Source: Tepidamorphus sp.
GTDB lineage: Bacteria; Pseudomonadota; Alphaproteobacteria; Rhizobiales; Tepidamorphaceae
Direction: 5' to 3'
Length of the DNA stretch: 53,439 nt
Assembly: GCA_028280885.1 (NCBI GenBank)
Contig: JANQKY010000088.1
Location: 1 to 53,439, forward strand
Made by a program: the position numbers and the translations under genes. The notes below the pieces were generated by a model. That model was not told where the DNA came from, did not search any database, and worked only from the letters and a program-made list of their open reading frames with translations. Shown here piece after piece: positions 8,544 through 16,877 of this stretch (its first letter is position 1; every line of letters begins with the position of its first letter).

Positions 8544-9592
8544 TGTCCTATTACAAGCCGAAGTTCCGCCACCCGAACCTGCCGACGAACGAACTGGGCT
8601 ATACGGTCGCCGACTATGACGGCGCGATCTCGACGCTGTGCGCGGGGTGCGGGCATGACAGTATCTCCGCGGCAATACGCAACGCCTGCTACCTGTCCGC
8701 GATCCCGCCGCACCGCATCGCCAAGCTGTCCGGCATCGGCTGCTCCTCGAAGATGCCGACTTACTTTCTCGGCCGCAGTCACGGCTTCAACTCCGTCCAC
8801 GGGCGCATGCCGTCCGTCGCCACGGGCGCCAGCGTCGCCAATCGCGACCTCATCTATCTCGGCGTTTCCGGCGACGGCGATACCGCCTCCATCGGGATGG
8901 GCCAGTTCGTTCACCTGATCCGGCGCAACGTCAACATGACCTATATCGTGGCCAACAATGGCTGCTACGGGCTGACAAAGGGCCAGGACAGCGCCACCGC
9001 GGACCTCGGATCGATCAGCAAATACGGCGCCAGGAACCCGTTCGAGGGCATCGATCTGGCCAGTCTCGCGGTCTTGCAGGGGGCAAGCTTCGTCGCGCGC
9101 AGCTTCTCCGGCGATAAGGAGCAGCTTGAGCCGCTGATCCGCGCGGCGATGGCGCACAGGGGCTTCGCCTTCATCGATGTCGTGTCGCCCTGCGTGACCT
9201 TCGCCAACCATGTCGGATCGACCAAGAGCTATTCGGCGACCCGCGAACACCTGGATGCGATGCCGATCGATTTCGTTCCGATGCGCGAGGAAATCCGCAC
9301 GCAGTACAAGGAGGGGACAAGTCAGGCGGTGACCCTGCATGACGGGTCGATCATCCACCTGCACAAGGCGAGCGAGGACTACCGGGCCGACAGCCGCGAA
9401 GACGCGTTGATGGCCCTTCAGGCCGCCCATGGTGCCGGAAAGGTCCTGACGGGGCTTGTCTACCTCGACACGAATTCGCAGGACCTGAACCACACGCTGG
9501 AACTGGCCTCCAAGCCGCTCAACAGCATGGGCAAGGACGAACTCTGCCCCGGCAGCCGGGTTCTCAACAGCATCAACGAGGGGCTGCGGTAG
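8543..9592 (+). CDS. korB: 2-oxoacid:ferredoxin oxidoreductase, beta subunit (KorB-like)
   Basis: A 349-residue thiamine diphosphate subunit. The diphosphate/Mg motif is GDGDTASIGMGQF ending in VANNGCYG. Four cysteines placed as in the single-cluster 2-oxoacid:ferredoxin oxidoreductases are visible: Cys33 and Cys36 (CAGC), Cys67 (GIGCSS) and one near residue 212 (SPCVTF). They would hold the [4Fe-4S] cluster that passes electrons from the hydroxyethyl-type intermediate to ferredoxin. Length fits the family. It partners the preceding fused subunit and closes the three-gene operon; no terminator is obvious before the next gene. Confidence 0.88.
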   Translation: MSYYKPKFRHPNLPTNELGYTVADYDGAISTLCAGCGHDSISAAIRNACYLSAIPPHRIAKLSGIGCSSKMPTYFLGRSHGFNSVHGRMPSVATGASVANRDLIYLGVSGDGDTASIGMGQFVHLIRRNVNMTYIVANNGCYGLTKGQDSATADLGSISKYGARNPFEGIDLASLAVLQGASFVARSFSGDKEQLEPLIRAAMAHRGFAFIDVVSPCVTFANHVGSTKSYSATREHLDAMPIDFVPMREEIRTQYKEGTSQAVTLHDGSIIHLHKASEDYRADSREDALMALQAAHGAGKVLTGLVYLDTNSQDLNHTLELASKPLNSMGKDELCPGSRVLNSINEGLR

Positions 9593-9709
9593 TCCGGTCC
9601 CGTATGGCGATCCCTGCGATCGTAACGGCTCGGGTGATCCGCGCTATTCCCGCGCCGGTCCATCGACCGCGCGACCTGATTGCCCTGGATGCACCGATAT
9701 CCCATTATC

Positions 9710-9718
9710 GTTGCATTC
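9710..9718 (+). promoter_or_regulatory. Half-site resembling the LysR operator
   Basis: GTTGCATTC, 13 bases before the start of the LysR gene, is identical to the first nine bases of the palindrome found upstream of the ABC operon. It would allow autoregulation. Its position between transcript start and ribosome site is typical of autorepression, but this is inferred from motif identity only. Confidence 0.4.
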
Positions 9719-9731
9719 GAAGGGGCCGCCA

Positions 9732-10646
9732 ATGTCTCACATCGACAGCAAACAGGCGCAGTCCTATCTCGCGGCCTGCGAGGAGGGCTCGATCCGCGCG
9801 GCGTCCGAACGGCTGGGATGCGAGCCGTCGACCGTCAGCCGCCAGATCAGGGCGCTTGAGAAAAGCCTGGCGATCGTCCTTATCGAGCGGGGGCGGCGAG
9901 GCGTCCTGCCCACCGAGGCCGGACGGATCCTGCTTGCCTTCCTGAAACGCCAGCGGGACGATCTCGACGCGCTGCAATCCGAGTTCGACCAGCTGCGCGG
10001 CATGCGGCGCGGCGAGATCATCGTCGCTGTCGGCGACGGCTTCATAAGTGATTTCGTCGGCAACGCCCTGTCGGCCTACCGGTCGGCCTATCCGGGCTTC
10101 ACCTATCTTCTGCAAAGCGGCTCGACCGATCAGGTCATGCATGCCGTCCGGACCGACCGGGCGCATCTGGGTCTTGCCTTCAATGCCCGCCGCGACCGGT
10201 CCATTCGGGTGATCGCGCAGGTAAAACAGCCGCTCGAAATGCTGGTCAGCCCGCAATCGCAATGGGCGGGTTTGAGCGAGCCGGTCTCGATCAGGCAATT
10301 GGCGGGCCTGCCCAGCGCCCTGCTGATGCCGGGGTTCGGGGTCGGCGCGATGATCCGCGAGGTCGAGGCGCTCTATGGCGTCCGGTTCCAGTCGGTGGTC
10401 GAGGCCAATTCGCTCGCGGTGCTCAGGAACTTCGTTCGTGAAGGCCTGGGCGTCACCATCCTGCCGGCCTTTGTCGTCACCCGCGAGATCGCCGACGGCA
10501 CCATTGCCGCAAAGCGACTGGACGTGCCCGAACTGGCCAAGGGCGAGGCCTCGCTGTTTGTCCGATCCGGACGGCGCCTGCCCGAAGGCGCGCTCCGCCT
10601 GGCCAACCATGCCGTCCGCAGCATGACCGCCTTCGTTCCCTCGTGA
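9732..10646 (+). CDS. LysR-family transcriptional regulator
   Basis: A 304-residue LysR protein with an N-terminal helix-turn-helix at about residues 5-62 (AASERLGCEPSTVSRQIRALE) and a periplasmic-binding-protein-like effector domain from about residue 90. The ATG at 9732 has AGGGG 6-10 bases upstream; an in-frame TTG seven codons earlier is less likely. It is encoded just ahead of, and in the same direction as, the ABC importer operon, separated by 118 bases that contain a perfect inverted repeat. It probably controls that operon in response to the imported compound or a breakdown product. The effector is unknown. Confidence 0.9.
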   Translation: MSHIDSKQAQSYLAACEEGSIRAASERLGCEPSTVSRQIRALEKSLAIVLIERGRRGVLPTEAGRILLAFLKRQRDDLDALQSEFDQLRGMRRGEIIVAVGDGFISDFVGNALSAYRSAYPGFTYLLQSGSTDQVMHAVRTDRAHLGLAFNARRDRSIRVIAQVKQPLEMLVSPQSQWAGLSEPVSIRQLAGLPSALLMPGFGVGAMIREVEALYGVRFQSVVEANSLAVLRNFVREGLGVTILPAFVVTREIADGTIAAKRLDVPELAKGEASLFVRSGRRLPEGALRLANHAVRSMTAFVPS

Positions 10647-10667
10647 GGAACGACATTAAGGATCTAT

Positions 10668-10684
10668 GTTGCATTCAGTGCAAC
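10668..10684 (+). promoter_or_regulatory. Inverted repeat, probable LysR operator for the ABC operon
   Basis: GTTGCA-ttcag-TGCAAC is a perfect 6+6 inverted repeat with a 5-base spacer and contains the T-N11-A pattern of LysR sites. It lies about 81 bases before the binding-protein gene and 21 bases after the LysR stop. Sharing of GTTGCATTC with the lysR promoter supports recognition by the same protein. Confidence 0.6.
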
Positions 10685-10764
10685 GTAAAAGTCCTTTTCG
10701 CGCAATTCCCGCCTATATCAGCCGCCGCCTAGTCTCCTGATGCCAAAACAGGAGAGGAACACTC

Positions 10765-12357
10765 ATGCCTACCAGCCTGCTCAAGTCGCTGGCGGTATCG
10801 CTGGCGGCGTCCGTGACGCTCACGACCGCGGTCGCCGGTGCGCTGAACGCCGAGACGCTGCGCATCGCCTCGCAGGGCGATGCCACCAGCCTCGACCCGC
10901 ACAGCCACAACGAAAGCTTCACCAACTACTTCCTCGGCAACGTCTATGAAGGCCTGGTCGGCCGCGACCGGAATTTCGAGATCGCCGGCCAGCTTGCCGA
11001 AAGCTGGGAACAGGTCGACCCGAACACCTGGCGGTTCACGCTGCGGCCGGGCGTCACCTTCCACGACGGATCGGCGTTCACCGCCGACGACGTGATCTTC
11101 AGCATGGACCGGGCGCTCGCCGACAGCTCCAACTTCAAGCACGTGCTGGCCTCGGTCGACAGCTACAGCGCGCCCGACGACATGACCGTCGAAATCGTCA
11201 CCAGGGCGCCCAACCCGATCCTGCTCAACGATCTCCTCGACCTGATGATCCTCGACAGGCAATGGGCCGAGGCGAACGAGGCGCAGGAGCCGATCAACCT
11301 GCAGGCCGAGGAAAAGGCCTATTCGGCGACCAATGCCAACGGCACCGGCCCGTTCAGCGTCGTTTCGCGGGCCCAGGGCGAGAAGACCGTGCTGGCCGAA
11401 AACCCGGACTACTGGGGGGACAAAGGCAATGTCACCGAGGTGATCTTCACCCCGATCAACAACGCCTCGACGCTCGTCTCCGCGCTCCTGTCCGGCGAGG
11501 TCGACCTCGTCATGCCGCTGCCGCTTCAGGATATCGCCCGGGTCGAGGGCGCCGACGGCGTCAAGGTCGTCTCCAGCCCGGAGGCGCGCACCATGTATAT
11601 CGGCATGGACCAGTGGCGCGACCAGATCATCGAAAGCCCGGTTGAGGGCAATCCGTTCAAGGACCTGCGCGTCCGGCAGGCCTTCGCCCATGCCGTCGAT
11701 GCCCAGGCGATCATCGACCGCGTCATGCAGGGGCAGGCGACGCTTGCGACCCAATATGTCATGGACAAGGTCAACGGCTTCAATCCGGACCTGACGCGGC
11801 TTGCCTATGATGTCGACAAGGCCAAGGCGCTGCTTAGCGAGGCGGGCTATCCGGACGGTTTCGAACTGACCATGGACTGTTCGACCGATCGCTACGTCAA
11901 TGACGGACAGATCTGCCAGGCGGTCGTCAGCCTGCTTGCCCGGGCAGGCATAAAGGTCAACCTGATCGCCCAGCCCAAGGCCCAGTTCTTCCCCAAGGTC
12001 GTCGCGCCGGACTTCGGCACCTCGTTCTTCCTGTTGAGCTGGACGCCGTCGACCATGGACAGCCTGAATGTTTTCCAGAACGTGCTCGGCTCGCGCGATC
12101 TCGACAACGGCCGCGGTGCCTGGAACATCTCCGGCTGCTCGATCCCTGAAGCCGATGCCCTGGCCGAAAAGGCCGCCGTGACCATGGATGCCGCCGAGCG
12201 CGAGGCGCTCCTGAAGGACGCCATGGCGCTGATGGTCGAAAATGTCTGCCTCGTGCCGCTGCATGTGCAGCAGCTTGTTTGGGGGGCGGCAGACAATATC
12301 GATGTCGTGCAGCATCCGACATTCGAGTTCCCGCTGGAATATTTCAACGTGAACTGA
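10765..12357 (+). CDS. ABC transporter substrate-binding protein, family 5 (DppA/OppA type)
   Basis: A 530-residue periplasmic binding protein with a Sec signal peptide (SLLKSLAVSLAASVTLTTAV, cleavage likely near residues 28-30 before ETLRIAS). The opening ASQGDATSLDPHSHNE and the segments VYEGLVGRD and FTLRPGVTFHDGSAFTADDVIFS are standard for family 5 proteins that bind di- or oligopeptides, opines, glutathione or nickel. It delivers its ligand to the two permeases that follow. The LysR operator precedes it. The ligand cannot be inferred; linked dehydrogenases suggest a compound with a hydroxyl or aldehyde group to oxidise. Confidence 0.9.
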   Translation: MPTSLLKSLAVSLAASVTLTTAVAGALNAETLRIASQGDATSLDPHSHNESFTNYFLGNVYEGLVGRDRNFEIAGQLAESWEQVDPNTWRFTLRPGVTFHDGSAFTADDVIFSMDRALADSSNFKHVLASVDSYSAPDDMTVEIVTRAPNPILLNDLLDLMILDRQWAEANEAQEPINLQAEEKAYSATNANGTGPFSVVSRAQGEKTVLAENPDYWGDKGNVTEVIFTPINNASTLVSALLSGEVDLVMPLPLQDIARVEGADGVKVVSSPEARTMYIGMDQWRDQIIESPVEGNPFKDLRVRQAFAHAVDAQAIIDRVMQGQATLATQYVMDKVNGFNPDLTRLAYDVDKAKALLSEAGYPDGFELTMDCSTDRYVNDGQICQAVVSLLARAGIKVNLIAQPKAQFFPKVVAPDFGTSFFLLSWTPSTMDSLNVFQNVLGSRDLDNGRGAWNISGCSIPEADALAEKAAVTMDAAEREALLKDAMALMVENVCLVPLHVQQLVWGAADNIDVVQHPTFEFPLEYFNVN

Positions 12358-12438
12358 TCGCGGCAACCGGCCAGGCACGCCGCGCGGTCCGTTTCGATCC
12401 GGGCCGCGCGGCGAAATCTCCAACATGGACCTCGGCGT

Positions 12439-13407
12439 ATGTATTTCCTGGTGACCCGGCTCGTCCAGGCCAGCATCGTCATGCTCGGCGTCGCGCTTGT
12501 CGGCTTCCTGGTGTTCCAGTTCATCGGCGATCCGGTGCTGGCGCTCGTCGGCCAGGAAACGACGATCGAGGACCGCGAGGCGCTGCGCGAGCGGCTCGGG
12601 CTGAACGATCCGCTGCTCGTGCAATACGCCCGGTTTGTCGGCAACGCGCTGCAGGGCGATTTCGGCATCTCCTACAGTTTCAACCGCGATGTCAGCGAGA
12701 TGATCGCCGAAAGGCTGCCCGCCACCATCGAACTCGTGCTGCTGTCGGGCGTGCTGGCGCTGGCGCTTGCCATCCCCGCCGGCATCTATACCGGCATCCG
12801 CCGCAAGGGCGGCCTTGCCCAGACGATCATGGCGCTGTCGGTGATCGGCGTCTCGATCCCCTCCTTTCTGCTCGGTATTCTGTTGATCCTGGTCTTCTCG
12901 GTCTGGCTGAACTGGCTGCCCTCCTTCGGGCGCGGCGATGTCGGCACGTTTCTGGGCATCCGCTCGAGCCTGTTCACGCTGGATGGGTTGAGCCATGCGC
13001 TGATGCCGGCAGCCGTCCTGTGCCTGTTTCAGCTTGGCGTCATCCTGCGGCTCATCCGCGCCGAGATGCTCGAGGTGCTGCGCACCGACTATATCCGCTT
13101 CGCCTGGGCGCGCGGGCTGCCGGGCCGGCGGGTCTATATGCACCACGCGCTGAAAAACACGCTCGTTCCGGTCGTCACGGCGATCGGCCTGCAGCTCAGC
13201 TCGCTGTTTGCCTTCTCGATCATCACCGAGAAGGTGTTTCAGTGGCCCGGCATGGGCTCGCTGCTGCTGCATGCCATTGGCCAGAGCGACATTCCGCTGC
13301 TGGCCGCCTACCTGATTTTCGTCGGCCTGGTCTTCACGCTGTCCAACCTCGTGGTCGACGCGATCTATGTCGCGATCGATCCGCGCATCCGGCACGGAGG
13401 GCGGTGA
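12439..13407 (+). CDS. ABC transporter permease, DppB type
   Basis: A 322-residue inner-membrane permease with about six helices. The N-terminal helix (YFLVTRLVQASIVMLGVALVG) and long periplasmic loop (IGDPVLALVG, LRERLGLNDPLLVQYARF, GDFGISYSFN) are diagnostic for DppB/OppB. The EAA loop that contacts the ATPase reads DYIRFAWARGLPGRRVYMHHAL. It follows the binding protein by 81 bases and pairs with the next permease. Its stop overlaps the region of the next ribosome site. Confidence 0.92.
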   Translation: MYFLVTRLVQASIVMLGVALVGFLVFQFIGDPVLALVGQETTIEDREALRERLGLNDPLLVQYARFVGNALQGDFGISYSFNRDVSEMIAERLPATIELVLLSGVLALALAIPAGIYTGIRRKGGLAQTIMALSVIGVSIPSFLLGILLILVFSVWLNWLPSFGRGDVGTFLGIRSSLFTLDGLSHALMPAAVLCLFQLGVILRLIRAEMLEVLRTDYIRFAWARGLPGRRVYMHHALKNTLVPVVTAIGLQLSSLFAFSIITEKVFQWPGMGSLLLHAIGQSDIPLLAAYLIFVGLVFTLSNLVVDAIYVAIDPRIRHGGR

Positions 13408-13408
13408 G

Positions 13409-14311
13409 GTGCTGGCGAAGATCCGCTCCGATTTCTGGTTCGAGTTCCTGTCCTCGCCGGTGACCGTCGTCTCGGCGGCGATCATCGTCGTCCTCGTGCT
13501 GGCCTGCACCTTCGCCCCATTGGTTGCGCCGCACACGCCCTTCGATCCGGCGACGATCTCGATCCTCGACAACAACATGCCGCCGGCCTGGGTGAGCGGG
13601 GCGGACGGGCGGTTCCTGCTCGGCACCGACATGCAGGGGCGCGACGTGTTGTCGGCGATGCTCTATGGCGGCCGGATTTCGCTCATGGTAGGCCTCGGCG
13701 CGGTCGCCCTGTCGACGTTGATCGGCATGGCCGTCGGTCTGGCCACCGGTTATTTCGGCGGCGTGACGGATGCGGTGCTGATGCGCATCGCCGAAATCCA
13801 GTTCGCCTTCCCGCCGATCCTGATCGCGCTCTTGTTCAACGGCGTCCTCAAGACCACCCTGCCCGCCGACCTGTTCGCCCGCGCCGCGGTGCCGATCATG
13901 ATCCTGGCGATCGGCCTTGCCGGCTGGGTGCAGTTTGCCCGGATCGTCCGCGCCTCGGTGCTGGTGCAGCGCAGCCAGGACTATGTCGCAGCCTGCCAGG
14001 CGATCGGCCTGCCGACGATCATCATCATCCTGCGGCACATTACGCCGAACGTGCTCGGCCCGGTGCTGGTGCTCGCCATGCTGCAGATCGCCGTTGCGAT
14101 CGTTACGGAGGCGACGCTGTCCTTTCTCGGCCTCGGCACGCCGCTGACCGCTCCCTCGCTCGGCGCGCTCATCCAGGCCGGCAGCCAGTTCCTGTTCTCG
14201 GGCATCTGGTGGGTCGTCATCTTTCCGGGCGCCATGCTGCTGATCATGGTCGTCGCCTTCAATCTCGTCGCCGACTGGGTGCGCGACTATCTCAACCCGA
14301 GGCTCAGATGA
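13409..14311 (+). CDS. ABC transporter permease, DppC type
   Basis: A 300-residue permease of the DppC/OppC family: N-terminal helix, then the LLGTDMQGRDVLSAMLYGGR segment typical of this subunit, and an EAA loop (SQDYVAACQAIGLPTIIIILRH). The GTG at 13409 is chosen as start because GGAGG lies 8 bases upstream and it abuts the previous stop; an upstream ATG would overlap the dppB-like gene by 41 bases. It forms the membrane channel with the preceding protein. Its TGA overlaps the ATPase start as ATGA. Confidence 0.9.
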   Translation: MLAKIRSDFWFEFLSSPVTVVSAAIIVVLVLACTFAPLVAPHTPFDPATISILDNNMPPAWVSGADGRFLLGTDMQGRDVLSAMLYGGRISLMVGLGAVALSTLIGMAVGLATGYFGGVTDAVLMRIAEIQFAFPPILIALLFNGVLKTTLPADLFARAAVPIMILAIGLAGWVQFARIVRASVLVQRSQDYVAACQAIGLPTIIIILRHITPNVLGPVLVLAMLQIAVAIVTEATLSFLGLGTPLTAPSLGALIQAGSQFLFSGIWWVVIFPGAMLLIMVVAFNLVADWVRDYLNPRLR

Positions 14312-16020
14312 CCGGGCCGCTTCTGGAGATCGAGGGCCTGCGGATCACCTTCCCGCACCGGTTCGGCGACTTCACCGCCGTCCAGGATTTCGACATGCGC
14401 GTCGAGCGTGGCGAAATCGTCGGGCTGATCGGCGAGAGCGGCGCCGGCAAGTCGACGATCGGCAATGCGGTGATGGGCCTGCTGGCGCAGCCGGGCAGGG
14501 TCAGCGAGGGCCGGATCGCGCTCGACGGGCAGGATCTGACGCGCCTTGCGCCGGGCGCGCTGGCGCGGCTGCGCGGCCGGCGGATCGGCATGATCTTCCA
14601 GGATCCGATGACCTCGCTCAATCCGCTGCTGACGATCGGGGATCAACTGTCGGAATCGATCGCGGTTCTCCAGGCCGTGCCTGCGACCCAGGCGCGCCGG
14701 ATGGCCGTTGAACGGCTCGCCGGCGTCGGCATTCCCGAGCCTGAGATGCGGATGCGCCAGTATCCGCATGAATTCTCCGGCGGCATGCGCCAGCGCGTGG
14801 TCATCGCGCTTGCCCTTGCCGGCGATCCCGACCTGCTGATTGCCGATGAGCCGACCACTGCGCTCGACGTCTCGGTGCAGAAACAGGTGCTCGACCTCAT
14901 CCGGGCAATCTGTGTCGATCGCTCACTCGGCGTGATCCTGGTCACCCACGACATGGGCGTGATCGCCGAGACCGCCGACCGCGTCTATGTCCTGCGCCAT
15001 GGCAAGCGCGTCGAAACGGGGCCGACACCGGCGGTGCTGGGGCGGCCGAAGGCGGATTACACGCGTCAACTGATCGGCGCCATTCCGCGCATGGACAAAC
15101 GCGAGACGCGCTTCTCCGATCCGGTCCGCCGCGTCGGCGAGATCGACCGCTGGCTGTTGCAGGGACAGTCGAGCGAGGCGACCGGCGACTATCTCTCCAC
15201 CACGCCGCTCACCATGGATTTCGCCAATCCGCGCAGCGGCTTCTGGGGGCGCCGCAGCGTTTTCCGCGCCGTCGACGTCTCCGGCCTGTCGATCCGGCGC
15301 GGCGAGGTGCTGGGCCTCGTTGGCGAAAGCGGATCGGGCAAGTCGACACTCGGGCGCATCCTGATCGGCTTGCAGAAGCCGAGTACCGGCTCGATCACCT
15401 ATGCCGACCACGGTGCCTTGGCGGCGATCCGCTCGGCGCCGGCACGCAAGGCCTTTCGCCGCGATGTCCAGGTCGTCTTCCAGGATCCCTATTCGGCGCT
15501 CAACGGCCGCATGCGCGTCGACCGGATCCTGGCCGAACCGATCCGCTATCACGGCCTTGCCTCGGGCAAGGAGGTCGGAAGGCTGATCGGGGCCTTGCTG
15601 GAACGCGTCGGCCTTCCCCCGGAATCCGGCCGGAAATATCCGCACCAGTTTTCCGGCGGCCAGCGGCAGCGCATCTGTATCGCCCGCGCCCTCTCCCTGC
15701 GCCCGCGGTTCCTGCTCTGCGACGAGCCGACCTCGGCGCTCGACGTCTCCATTCAGGCCGACATGCTGGCCCTGCTCATGGAACTGAAGCGCAGCCTGGG
15801 CTTGACGATGCTGTTCGTCAGCCATGATCTGGCCGTGGTCCGCCAGGTCTCCGACCGGGTCGCGGTGATGCGGCAGGGAAGGATCGTCGAAAGCCAGGCG
15901 GCGGAAATGGTGTTTGAAGCGCCGCAAACAGATTACACGCGCATGCTGCTCGAGACCGCTCCGCGGGTCGAGGGCCTGCACGCGTTGGAAGGCACACTGA
16001 CGGAAAGGACGCCCGTATGA
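14308..16020 (+). CDS. ABC transporter ATPase with two fused nucleotide-binding domains (DppD-DppF type)
   Basis: A 570-residue fusion of two complete ATPase domains that are separate in classic Dpp systems. Domain 1 has Walker A GESGAGKST near residue 41, signature FSGGMRQRV and Walker B LLIADEPTTALD. Domain 2 has Walker A GESGSGKST near residue 340, signature FSGGQRQRI and Walker B LLCDEPTSALD. The linker contains the oligopeptide-transporter tail of domain 1 (DYTRQLIGAIPRMD); the same type of tail ends domain 2 (DYTRMLLETAPRVEG). One polypeptide therefore powers the importer. Start and stop each overlap a neighbour by four bases, so translation is probably coupled. Confidence 0.93.
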   Translation: MTGPLLEIEGLRITFPHRFGDFTAVQDFDMRVERGEIVGLIGESGAGKSTIGNAVMGLLAQPGRVSEGRIALDGQDLTRLAPGALARLRGRRIGMIFQDPMTSLNPLLTIGDQLSESIAVLQAVPATQARRMAVERLAGVGIPEPEMRMRQYPHEFSGGMRQRVVIALALAGDPDLLIADEPTTALDVSVQKQVLDLIRAICVDRSLGVILVTHDMGVIAETADRVYVLRHGKRVETGPTPAVLGRPKADYTRQLIGAIPRMDKRETRFSDPVRRVGEIDRWLLQGQSSEATGDYLSTTPLTMDFANPRSGFWGRRSVFRAVDVSGLSIRRGEVLGLVGESGSGKSTLGRILIGLQKPSTGSITYADHGALAAIRSAPARKAFRRDVQVVFQDPYSALNGRMRVDRILAEPIRYHGLASGKEVGRLIGALLERVGLPPESGRKYPHQFSGGQRQRICIARALSLRPRFLLCDEPTSALDVSIQADMLALLMELKRSLGLTMLFVSHDLAVVRQVSDRVAVMRQGRIVESQAAEMVFEAPQTDYTRMLLETAPRVEGLHALEGTLTERTPV

Positions 16021-16877
16021 TTGGCATTATTGGCTGTGGCGCGATGGGCGGTGGAATGGTCCAGCGGCTCCTGGAGCGCGGGCATCGGGTCCTGTGCCAC
16101 GATGCCCTGCCGGAGGCGCGCGCCCGGGCCGCGTCCTATGGCGCCGACAGTGCCGAGGACGTCGGTGAGATCGCCGAACGCTGCGACGTGATCTTCCTGT
16201 CGCTGCCGCGCGCCGAGGCCGTCGAGGCCGTCATGGCCGCGCTCGGGCCGCTATTGCCGCCGGGCGCGATCATCGTCGACACCACGACATCCGAACCGGA
16301 GACCACGCGGGTTCTGGCGCAAACGGCGGCCGAACTGGGCTACGCCTTTCTCGACGGTCCCGTCAGCGGCGGCCCGCAAGGAGCGCGGCAGGGTACGATG
16401 ACCATGGTGCTTGGCGGCGAGGCCGGCGCGATCGAGCGGATCCGGCCGATCCTCAACGATCTCGCCACCACGATCGTCCATGTCGGCCCGGCCGGATCTG
16501 GCCACGCCGCCAAGATCGCCAACAACCTGCTCTGCGCGGCCAATCTGGTGCTGGTCAGCGAGATGACGCGGCTGGCCGCGCGCAACGGCGTGTCGCTGGA
16601 CAGCCTGCTTGCCGGGGTCAATGCCGGATCCGGGCGCAGCGGGGTCAGCGAAGTGAATTTCCCGCGCTGGATTTTGAGCGGAGCCTTCGATTCCGGCTTC
16701 ACCATGGGCCTGATGCGCAAGGATGTGGCGCTCGCCGCCGGACTGGCCGACCGGGTCGGGCTGGACCTCCCGGCGACCAGAGCAATCGCGGACATCTGGG
16801 AGAGCAGCCGGGAAATGCTGCCCGACAGCGCCGACTTCAACGAAATCTACAAATACGGGAACCTCGTCAATGTCTGA
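16017..16877 (+). CDS. NAD(P)-dependent beta-hydroxyacid dehydrogenase (3-hydroxyisobutyrate dehydrogenase family)
   Basis: A 286-residue oxidoreductase with an N-terminal Rossmann motif (IGIIGCGAMGGGMVQRLLERGH), the substrate motif DGPVSGGPQGARQGTM and the catalytic-lysine segment GHAAKIANNLL. The family oxidises 3-hydroxyisobutyrate or reduces tartronate semialdehyde, among others; the substrate here is not predictable. It overlaps the ATPase stop (ATGA) and the following aldehyde dehydrogenase by eight bases, so it is translated with the importer. A hydroxyacid-to-semialdehyde step followed by aldehyde oxidation is the likely logic. Confidence 0.87.
   Translation: MIGIIGCGAMGGGMVQRLLERGHRVLCHDALPEARARAASYGADSAEDVGEIAERCDVIFLSLPRAEAVEAVMAALGPLLPPGAIIVDTTTSEPETTRVLAQTAAELGYAFLDGPVSGGPQGARQGTMTMVLGGEAGAIERIRPILNDLATTIVHVGPAGSGHAAKIANNLLCAANLVLVSEMTRLAARNGVSLDSLLAGVNAGSGRSGVSEVNFPRWILSGAFDSGFTMGLMRKDVALAAGLADRVGLDLPATRAIADIWESSREMLPDSADFNEIYKYGNLVNV

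Noticed and set aside
10729..13632. A 967-codon open frame antisense to the ABC importer genes
   Set aside because: Composition rich in Arg, Asp, Gln and His with no domain, and it mirrors three well-supported genes.
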